Shown: positions 15,765 to 21,364 of the stretch, one piece after another
Numbering within the stretch: position 1 is the stretch's first letter
How the letters are laid out: each line of letters opens with the position of its first letter
Source of the DNA: Chloroflexota bacterium
GTDB lineage: Bacteria > Chloroflexota > Dehalococcoidia > GIF9 > UBA5629
Direction of reading: 5' to 3'
DNA: 21,364 bases
Assembly: GCA_016875975.1 (NCBI GenBank)
Contig: VGOF01000003.1
Span: forward strand, 1-21,364
Notes under the pieces: model-generated
Told to the model about the DNA's origin: nothing
Seen by the model: the letters and a program-made list of their open reading frames with translations, nothing else
Database searches by the model: none
Made by a program: the position numbers and the translations under genes

Positions 15765-15774
15765 GACGGCCGTC
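15765..15774. repeat. perfect 10-bp palindrome GACGGCCGTC
   Basis: This lies 26 nt past the symporter gene stop, next to GGCAA-gt-TTGCC (15752-15763). A further inverted repeat, ACACAGT (15695-15701) and ACTGTGT (15727-15733), lies beyond it. No T-run follows, so this is not a classical terminator. The rest of 15614-15799 holds only the tRNA promoter. Confidence 0.3.
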
Positions 15775-15799
15775 TCTAGTTATAGTCACTTGTCACCCT

Positions 15800-17176
15800 T
15801 CACTTCCCTGCGATTTTTGCCTTTACCTTCTCGAATTCTTCTTCGGTGAGGGTGTACTTGCTGAACGGCAAGAAGCTCAGCAGTATCATGGCTGCCGGGA
15901 ACAGGCAGAAAATGGCACGTACCCCGATATTAAGGCTGTCCGGCTGAACACCCTCCTTCACGAATCCTGATAGGGCCAGGGCATAGCCCACGATTGCCGG
16001 TGACATAGCATAGGCGATTTTTTGTCCTGCTGACCACATGCCGGAAAACACTCCTTCGCGTCTCAGCCCGGACTGCATCTGGTCATATTCAATCGTGTCA
16101 GGGAGCATGGAGAACGGGAAAAGCTGAAAGCTGGAAAAGCCGATACCTGCTAAGAATACCTGGACATAGAACAGCCACAGCAGAGATGGGCTGGTGAGGA
16201 ACAGCGAAGCCATGAACACGGCGAATATAGCCAGCCCGAGATAATACGATTTTATCTTGCCCAATCTTTTCCCTACCTGTAGCCATATCGGGATGAAGAT
16301 TATGCCTGTGACCAGGAAGATGGGGAAGGCGGTATTCATTGCGGTCTCTGGCAATGCCATGGCGTATTTCACGTAGTAGACGAACCCAGCCATCATAACG
16401 CCTATAGCTAATGCCTGCAGGAAATAGCTGGTCATCAGCATGACAAATGGGTAGTTTTTAGCCGCGATGGCGATTTGCTGTTTTATGGGCGGCATCTCTT
16501 TCTTTGGTGGTAGGCTGGGTGCCTTCCTAGTGCCGAAAAAGCAGATGAGACAGAAGATTACGATACCCACGCCAAAGATGAGGCCCATCAATTGAAATCC
16601 GGCAGCACCATCGCCACCGGCCTTTACAATGGGCATAGCCAGCGCCCCTGCCAGCAAAGCCCCTACTGAGGCAAAGAACATGCGGAACGATGTGATGGAC
16701 ATCCGCTCGTTGTAGTCGTCGGACATCTCTGGAACCATGCTGGCATAGGGAACGTTTACTACGGTAAAGGCGGTGCAACCCAGAGCGTAGAGGAGTGATA
16801 CCTGGAGCGCCCTGGCGAACTCAGTGGCATAGCCGGGAGCAACGAAAATCAAGAGGAAAGCGATGCCGAAGGGGATGGAGCCATAGAGCAGGTAGACGCG
16901 CCTCCTGCCGAATCGGGAGCGGGTGGCATCCGAAATGGCGCCCATCATGGGGTCGGAAATGACGTCCCAGAGCTTTGGCCATAACAGCATGGTTCCTGCC
17001 AGCGCCGGATTGATGCCGAGGACATTGGTCATAAAGAACAAGAGGTACATGCCTGTGGCGACGATGAAGAAGTTATTGGCGATATCGCCGATGCCATAGC
17101 TCAGCTTTATGCCGAATGGGAGCTTCCGAGTCTTCTTTTGCTTGGTGTCTTCTTCCCTTTTCGATACTGTTTTCAA
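15800..17176 (-). CDS. GPH-family (MelB-like) cation symporter, MFS
   Basis: A 458-aa inner-membrane transporter with about 12 hydrophobic helices. It belongs to the glycoside-pentoside-hexuronide:cation symporter group, which takes up sugars with Na+ or H+. The signature WDVISDPMMGAISD places Asp71 and Asp75 where MelB has the cation-site Asp55 and Asp59, followed by RSRFGRRR (87-93), the loop 2-3 motif. FPFSMLPDTIEYDQMQSG in the C-terminal half is also typical. The charged N-terminus (KREEDTKQKKTRK) and C-terminus are cytoplasmic. The start is TTG 17176, supported by AGGAGG 5 nt upstream. The substrate is unknown; no sugar-metabolism gene lies nearby. It follows mutS by 31 nt on the same strand, so it may be cotranscribed with mutS, an odd pairing. 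Confidence 0.9.
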   Translation of the reverse strand: MKTVSKREEDTKQKKTRKLPFGIKLSYGIGDIANNFFIVATGMYLLFFMTNVLGINPALAGTMLLWPKLWDVISDPMMGAISDATRSRFGRRRVYLLYGSIPFGIAFLLIFVAPGYATEFARALQVSLLYALGCTAFTVVNVPYASMVPEMSDDYNERMSITSFRMFFASVGALLAGALAMPIVKAGGDGAAGFQLMGLIFGVGIVIFCLICFFGTRKAPSLPPKKEMPPIKQQIAIAAKNYPFVMLMTSYFLQALAIGVMMAGFVYYVKYAMALPETAMNTAFPIFLVTGIIFIPIWLQVGKRLGKIKSYYLGLAIFAVFMASLFLTSPSLLWLFYVQVFLAGIGFSSFQLFPFSMLPDTIEYDQMQSGLRREGVFSGMWSAGQKIAYAMSPAIVGYALALSGFVKEGVQPDSLNIGVRAIFCLFPAAMILLSFLPFSKYTLTEEEFEKVKAKIAGK

Positions 17177-17207
17177 TTTTCCCTCCTCTTAGCCTTCTTT
17201 TTTGTCA

Positions 17208-19781
17208 TTATGTGCTTGTTTCTTTGGCCTTTTGTTTTAATTCATAAAGCTTGGTGATTGCTTCAAGGGGCGACATTGAGTCGATGTCGAGTTGCCCAAT
17301 CTCCTCTGCCAGGGGTGATTTGCCTGCGAACAGCGGTAGCTGTGGTGGAGTCTCCCTTTTCGTTCTCACCACCTTGCCTTGTTTCTGGCCATGCTGACCG
17401 TTTTCCAGCTTGGCCAGTATTTCCTGTGCCCGGTGTACCACAGACATGGGAAGTCCTGCCAGTTGGGCTACATGTATGCCATAGCTCCGGTCTGCGCCTC
17501 CCGGGACGACTTTGCGCAGGAAGATAACTTTGCCTTCATCCTCGCTTACAGCTACATTGAAATTCTTTACTCGCGGCAGAAAGCTGGCCATCTCCACCAG
17601 CTCATGGTAGTGGGTTGCGAAAAGTGTTTTCGACTTCAACCTGGGATGATTATGAATGAACTCGACCACCGCCCATGCGATAGATAGCCCATCGTAGGTG
17701 CTTGTCCCTCGGCCTACCTCGTCCAGGATAATCAGCGACTTTGGTGATGCGTTGTTTAATATGTTAGCCGCCTCTACCATTTCCACCATGAAGGTTGACT
17801 GCCCGGCAGCCAAATCCTCCTGTGCTCCGATGCGGGTGAAAATGCGGTCTACTATGCCGATGCTAGCTGAGTCGGCTGGGACAAAGCTGCCTGTCTGTGC
17901 CATGAGTACAATCAATGCAACTTGCTTAAGGTAGGTGGATTTTCCAGACATGTTAGGGCCGGTGAGTATGATGACTTGGGTATCCCCGTTGTCCAAATAG
18001 GTGTCGTTAGGCACGAAACCGTCGCTGCCCAGGCTTCTTTCGACTACGGGGTGGCGACCGCCGCGGATATCTATCACATCGCTGTTGCTTAACTTTGGCC
18101 TTACATAGTGATTTCGGGCTGCAGCTTTTGCCAGGCTGCAGAACACGTCTAGCTTTGCTAAGGCCTGGGCTGAGGCCAGTATTCGCTCGCCATCGCCGGA
18201 TATTTGCTGGCAGACTTGGCGAAAGATAGCCAATTCAAGCTCTATCATCCTGGCTTCAGCGTTGAGGATTGTTGATTCGAATTCTTTCAGTTCCGGGGTG
18301 AAGAAACGCTCCGCTCCGGCTAGCGTCTGTTTTCGGATATAATTCCCGGGGACAAGGTTGAGGTTGGATTTAGAGACCTCGATGTAATAGCCGAAGACCC
18401 TGTTGTAGCTAACCTTCAGCGATTTGATTCCTGTGTGCTCTCGTTCCTGCCTTTCCAGATTTGCCAGATAGCTTTTGGCTTCTGTGGCGGTACGCCTGAC
18501 GTTATCCAATTCTTGTGAGAAGCCGGTTTTTATAACTCCGCCGTGTTCTAACGTGGCAGGAGGCTCGTCTGCAACGGCGCGTTTGACTAAATCTACTACC
18601 TCCGGGCAAGGTTTCAGCTCCGAATGAAGCCAGCCAGGGGCATTGACAGAAGCCGTCAGTTCGGATTTTATCTCTGCCAGCTTCTCCAGGCTGGAGCGAA
18701 GCGCCATCATGTCTCTGGGAGTGGCAATGCCGCTTCTAACACGGTTTATCAGTCGTTCCATGTCAGCTATGTCGTTGAGGATGGACATGACCCTGCGCCT
18801 GACTTGAGTGTTTTGATAGAACCACTCTACTGTATCTTGTCTGGTTTGCAGTCGTTCTATGTCGAGAAGTGGCTGCCCCAACCATCTCTTGAGCAATCGT
18901 GAACCCATCGGCGTGTTGGTCAGGTCAGTGACGGATAGCAGACCACCGGATGGGTCACCCCAGCGGGCGCTGGCAAAAAGCTCCAGGTTCCGTCTGGTCT
19001 GGAGGTCGAGAACCATGAATGACTGTGTCGAATATGTAGAAAGCTGTGTTAATTGTCCCAGGACCGCCCTCTGATTTTCCTGGAGATAGTGGATGATGGA
19101 GCCAGCGGCACTGATGGCGAGTGGCAGGCGGGTACAGCCATATCCCTCTACTGAGGCCACTGAGAAATGGTCTAGCAAGGTTTGCTGTGCAACCTCAGGG
19201 TCGAACCAGTAATCTTCGAGCCGGGTGACTGAGGCTGGTAGGGATAATCCTTCTGTCTCAAGTGTCTGGGGCAAGAGAAGCTCGGCTGGATGAAGCCGTG
19301 CCAGCTCGTCGAGAGCTTGGTTTGCGGGCAACTGGGTAGTGGCAAATTCACCAGTGGTGATGTCCACATAGGAAATTCCTGCTTCGTTGCCCCTGACTAT
19401 CAGGCTAACCAGGTAGTTGTTATGCTTGTCGGTTAGCAAGGATGGTTCGACTACGGTTCCAGGCGTAACTACGCGGATGACCTCTCGTTCTACCAGCCCC
19501 TTGCCCGGCGGCGTCATCTGTTCGCAGATGGCTACTTTGTAACCTTTGTTGATGAGCCTGCCCAGGTAGCTGTTCAATGCGTGGTAGGGGATGCCTGCCA
19601 TGGGAACCCGATGTCCCTTACCCATTTCCCTGGAGGTGAGGGTAATTTCCAGCTCCCGGGCAGTTATGCGGGCGTCTTCGTCGAAGGTTTCGTAAAAATC
19701 CCCAAGTCGGAAGAAGACTATAGTGTCAGGATGGCGCTGCTTAATCTCAAGGTATTGTCGCCTGAGTGGGGTTACCGACAT
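17208..19781 (-). CDS. mutS: DNA mismatch repair protein MutS
   Basis: MutS recognises mispairs and recruits MutL. The 857-aa protein shows domain I with the mismatch wedge Phe29-x-Glu31 (RLGDFYETF), connector and lever regions, clamp, and a C-terminal ABC-type ATPase. In the ATPase, Walker A is GPNMSGKST (about 607-615) and Walker B LIILDEVGRGTS (about 682-693), with the later THYHE. Near residue 811 it has QLPLF, matching the beta-clamp binding pentapeptide, followed by a short C-terminal helix region. Length is normal for MutS1. The start ATG 19781 has GGTGA 5-6 nt upstream and a promoter just behind. mutL is not adjacent in this window. The next gene on the strand is a symporter. Confidence 0.97.
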   Translation of the reverse strand: MSVTPLRRQYLEIKQRHPDTIVFFRLGDFYETFDEDARITARELEITLTSREMGKGHRVPMAGIPYHALNSYLGRLINKGYKVAICEQMTPPGKGLVEREVIRVVTPGTVVEPSLLTDKHNNYLVSLIVRGNEAGISYVDITTGEFATTQLPANQALDELARLHPAELLLPQTLETEGLSLPASVTRLEDYWFDPEVAQQTLLDHFSVASVEGYGCTRLPLAISAAGSIIHYLQENQRAVLGQLTQLSTYSTQSFMVLDLQTRRNLELFASARWGDPSGGLLSVTDLTNTPMGSRLLKRWLGQPLLDIERLQTRQDTVEWFYQNTQVRRRVMSILNDIADMERLINRVRSGIATPRDMMALRSSLEKLAEIKSELTASVNAPGWLHSELKPCPEVVDLVKRAVADEPPATLEHGGVIKTGFSQELDNVRRTATEAKSYLANLERQEREHTGIKSLKVSYNRVFGYYIEVSKSNLNLVPGNYIRKQTLAGAERFFTPELKEFESTILNAEARMIELELAIFRQVCQQISGDGERILASAQALAKLDVFCSLAKAAARNHYVRPKLSNSDVIDIRGGRHPVVERSLGSDGFVPNDTYLDNGDTQVIILTGPNMSGKSTYLKQVALIVLMAQTGSFVPADSASIGIVDRIFTRIGAQEDLAAGQSTFMVEMVEAANILNNASPKSLIILDEVGRGTSTYDGLSIAWAVVEFIHNHPRLKSKTLFATHYHELVEMASFLPRVKNFNVAVSEDEGKVIFLRKVVPGGADRSYGIHVAQLAGLPMSVVHRAQEILAKLENGQHGQKQGKVVRTKRETPPQLPLFAGKSPLAEEIGQLDIDSMSPLEAITKLYELKQKAKETST

Positions 19782-19797
19782 ATCTTCACCAGCCCTT

Positions 19798-19825
19798 ATT
19801 CTACTACTTCCACAACCGATGGCAA
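19798..19825 (-). promoter_or_regulatory. mutS promoter
   Basis: On the minus strand TTGCCA (19825-19820) and TAGAAT (19803-19798) are separated by 16 nt, each one base from consensus. The expected leader is about 10 nt and contains GGTGA before ATG 19781. It lies back to back with the CAP-gene promoter. Confidence 0.55.
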
Positions 19826-19958
19826 AGACAGGCTCATTTAGATAAAGCGATGGGACAGGCTAGACCTACAGATGCCTGCTAGTCAAGAGAATCGTCAACG
19901 GTAGACCATATACACGTGAACGTTTCGTCATATTGTCCACCTATCTGGGCTCAAATTG

Positions 19959-19967
19959 TGCTATAAT
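19959..19967 (+). promoter_or_regulatory. CAP-gene promoter, perfect extended -10
   Basis: TGCTATAAT is a full-consensus extended -10. It ends 6 nt before GTG 19974, so transcription should start at or next to the start codon (leaderless mRNA). No good -35 is at 17 nt; a TTGTCC lies too far upstream (23-nt spacer). Confidence 0.7.
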
Positions 19968-19973
19968 CGCCGT

Positions 19974-20504
19974 GTGAAAGCTTTAACAATCTTGACCCTG
20001 ATATTGCTTGCAGCAATATCTATTTATGGGTTAGCTCTCTGGGGAGGGCAACCTTTTGGTTATGTCGGCGAGCAAACGTTGGGTTACGCGAAGCAAGGAA
20101 TAGACAAACTAATTGCTTGGGGGGAGGGAACTAGCCAAGAATCTACCGAAAGACGAATCGAAAAAGCATACGAATGTGCGGATGTTAAGCGCGAAGAAAA
20201 TGGTTTATTGCCATTCCAACGAAGTCCAGAACTAGAAGATTTAGCCAAAATTCACGCCCAAGATATGTACAATAGAAAAAGTTGTGACCATCTGGGATTT
20301 GATGAGCGAGCAGACAAGGCTCGAATGGCTGGTTTTAATTCAGTAGCAGAGAATTGCGCTGAGGGTGGTTATGAAGCCTCTAGCTTTATAGATTTGTGGA
20401 TGACATCACCTGGGCACAGAGCGAACTTGCTTGACCCGAAACTCACGCACATCGGAATAGGCATATACGGGGAATACGCAGTCCAGTTATTTGGTGGTTA
20501 TTAA
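19974..20504 (+). CDS. CAP (SCP/PR-1-like) domain protein, membrane-anchored or secreted
   Basis: The 176-aa protein has a hydrophobic N-terminal segment (about residues 3-22, ALTILTLILLAAISIYGLAL), a signal anchor or signal peptide without a clear cleavage site. A linker follows, then a CAP domain from about 60 to 176. Family features are visible: RSPELEDLAKIHAQDMYNR with its His, CDHLGF, the Glu of VAENCAEGG, WMTSPGHRANLLDP, and HIGIGIYGEYAVQLFGGY at the C-terminus. Bacterial CAP proteins are extracytoplasmic; some bind lipids or act on the cell envelope, and the function of this one is unknown. Three cysteines (in the CADVK, CDH and NCA segments) lie in the exported part. An upstream in-frame TTG at 19956 is rejected because the -10 box covers it. 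The gene ends in an intrinsic terminator and appears monocistronic. Confidence 0.88.
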   Translation: MKALTILTLILLAAISIYGLALWGGQPFGYVGEQTLGYAKQGIDKLIAWGEGTSQESTERRIEKAYECADVKREENGLLPFQRSPELEDLAKIHAQDMYNRKSCDHLGFDERADKARMAGFNSVAENCAEGGYEASSFIDLWMTSPGHRANLLDPKLTHIGIGIYGEYAVQLFGGY

Positions 20505-20523
20505 CAGATAGCCAGATTTTTTT
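20495..20523 (+). terminator. intrinsic terminator of the CAP gene
   Basis: TGGTTAT (20495-20501), loop TAACAG, ATAGCCA (20508-20514) form a 7-bp stem with one U-G pair, then GA and seven Ts (20517-20523). The stop codon TAA (20502-20504) lies in the loop, so the last codons form the 5' arm. Confidence 0.7.
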
Positions 20524-20524
20524 G

Positions 20525-20533
20525 TGATACAAT
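20525..20533 (+). promoter_or_regulatory. promoter of the 155-aa gene, extended -10
   Basis: TGATACAAT begins one base after the terminator T-run of the CAP gene and ends 9 nt before ATG 20543. The predicted leader is about 2-3 nt. A TTAACA (20501-20506) resembles a -35 but is 21 nt away. Confidence 0.55.
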
Positions 20534-20542
20534 TTATCTGCG

Positions 20543-21010
20543 ATGCAGGTAATCGATTTTCTAAGGTGGCTTACAGATGTAGCCAAAGCTGTTTGGTCAG
20601 CAACAGGACAAAGGCCAAGCGTTACATGTGATATCCAATATACACTACCCGCCAGGTGGGGACCTGACTGGTTTCACGATCAGGATGGCAAAGAACTCGC
20701 TACTGGTATTATGCTTGAGGCAGATATCAATCTCTTACTATCAAATCATGGCTCTGTAGATACAAGTATAAAAGATATCTATATAACTGTTAGATATAGT
20801 AAAAACAGTAGCGTTAAGCTCACCAGCGGCTTGCCTGTTCAGAAAGTGGTGATTAGTCCTAGAAGAAACTGGGGACCCAAGCAGATTACATTCTATGGTT
20901 CTATTTGGGGTATAGACAAACCTCCTGATTTCTTAAGGGCTGAGTTAGTTATAAATCCGCTAGCCCAGCGACCAATTAGAAAACAAATTGAGTTAATCTT
21001 TCTGTCCTGA
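20543..21010 (+). CDS. hypothetical protein (155 aa), no recognised family
   Basis: I do not recognise this protein. Residues 1-20 (MQVIDFLRWLTDVAKAVWSA) could form an amphipathic helix; there is no clear signal peptide or long membrane helix. The rest alternates hydrophobic and polar residues in short runs (IMLEADINLLLSN, IKDIYITVRYS, QKVVISPRR, QITFYGSIWGI, FLRAELVINPL, QIELIFLS), a pattern that suggests a beta-sandwich of about seven or eight strands. It is rich in Trp and Tyr. There is one Cys (in VTCDIQY). A promoter lies immediately upstream, and no Shine-Dalgarno is seen, which fits near-leaderless expression. Base composition is more AT-rich than the large genes to its left. It follows the CAP gene by 38 nt but a terminator separates them, so cotranscription is unlikely. 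Confidence 0.75.
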   Translation: MQVIDFLRWLTDVAKAVWSATGQRPSVTCDIQYTLPARWGPDWFHDQDGKELATGIMLEADINLLLSNHGSVDTSIKDIYITVRYSKNSSVKLTSGLPVQKVVISPRRNWGPKQITFYGSIWGIDKPPDFLRAELVINPLAQRPIRKQIELIFLS

Positions 21011-21092
21011 GATATTCATAAATCTGGTTAAAATAGTATTATAGTCCGCTGGTCACACAATCCATCGAATTGTTGGGACATAAAGACAGTCT

Positions 21093-21364
21093 TCATAGTC
21101 TTGGCTTGCAGATTATCTCCTTGACCCTTAGGGAAAAGGCGTCATGCGCGTGCGCGGGCTTGAGCACCAGGGCTGTATCCGCTCCTCTTCCTGTTCCTGC
21201 GATGGCGATAATCTCCTCATCGGTATTCACCAGGCCCGCATCGGCTGCCATCAGGCTTATTTCGATGGCGACCTTCACCCCTTGGCCAAACATGCGGAGC
21301 GTATTGGCCATGAAATCTCCCAGGATGTACGTGTTATAGGTTTTCCTGGCAGCATGGGCTATGC
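21093..21364 (-). CDS. pyruvate kinase C-terminal-like domain protein, partial (5' end beyond window)
   Basis: The frame is open to the right edge: codons upstream of the ATG at 21311 read IAHAARKTYNTYILGDF without a stop, so the ATG is internal and about 90 residues of the 3' end are present. The segment ANTLRMFGQGVKVAIEISLM and the motif AIAGTGRGADTALVLKPAH, ending KEIICKPRL, match the stand-alone pyruvate-kinase alpha/beta-like domain (PF02887 type) found as proteins of about 190 aa in archaea and anaerobic bacteria. In pyruvate kinase this domain binds allosteric effectors; the stand-alone protein has no known reaction. It is convergent with the 155-aa gene, with an 82-nt gap in which I see no good terminator. 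Confidence 0.75.
   Translation of the reverse strand, partial: IAHAARKTYNTYILGDFMANTLRMFGQGVKVAIEISLMAADAGLVNTDEEIIAIAGTGRGADTALVLKPAHAHDAFSLRVKEIICKPRL

Noticed and set aside
21070..21339. 89-codon plus-strand frame near the right edge
   Set aside because: Antisense shadow of the pyruvate-kinase-C-like partial gene, whose motifs are clear.

Overview
The window looks like bacterial chromosomal DNA of medium GC content. Its housekeeping content and gene neighbourhoods (aspS-tig-clpP; dprA-topA-aroQ-pepQ-efp-PHP) are most consistent with Chloroflexota, probably class Dehalococcoidia. That placement is an inference from gene content and protein sequence style, not from a marker search. I see no IS element, integrase, CRISPR array, rRNA or phage gene.

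Layout. (1) 1-4215: a small divergent membrane-protein gene (minus strand, about 43 aa, strong Shine-Dalgarno), then a plus-strand run of aspS, tig and clpP (translation and protein quality control). (2) 4324-9121: two minus-strand purine genes, a PurN-like formyltransferase and a full-length single-chain PurL. (3) 9207-15211: a compact minus-strand operon dprA-topA-aroQ-pepQ(M24B)-efp-PHP phosphoesterase, with 4-nt overlaps at topA/aroQ and aroQ/pepQ and gaps of only 4-24 nt elsewhere. (4) 15431-15613: a tandem pair of tRNA-Ser genes (CGA then GGA in transcription order) behind a clear extended -10 promoter. (5) 15800-19781: mutS followed by a GPH/MelB-type symporter, minus strand, probably cotranscribed. 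(6) 19974-21364: a short plus-strand secreted or anchored CAP-domain protein, an unrecognised 155-aa protein, and the 3' part of a convergent gene for a stand-alone pyruvate-kinase C-terminal-like domain that runs off the right edge.

Regulation visible in the sequence. Several start regions carry extended -10 boxes (TGnTAYAAT) only 6-12 nt before the start codon, so dprA, the CAP gene and the 155-aa gene should make leaderless or near-leaderless mRNAs. The -10 box of the CAP gene lies inside the longest open frame, which fixes the true start downstream (GTG 19974). A -35/-10 pair likewise lies inside the upstream extension of the aspS frame, where a strong Shine-Dalgarno points to TTG 437. 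The CAP gene ends in an intrinsic terminator whose loop holds its own stop codon and whose T-run abuts the promoter of the next gene.

Biochemical predictions: the AspRS carries His31 and Gly83, the pair associated with non-discriminating enzymes, so Asn-tRNA(Asn) is probably made by the transamidation route. EF-P carries Arg32 at its tip. PurL resembles the eukaryotic PFAS branch. I found no convincing new multi-gene system; the oddities are at gene-start, regulatory and phylogenetic level.
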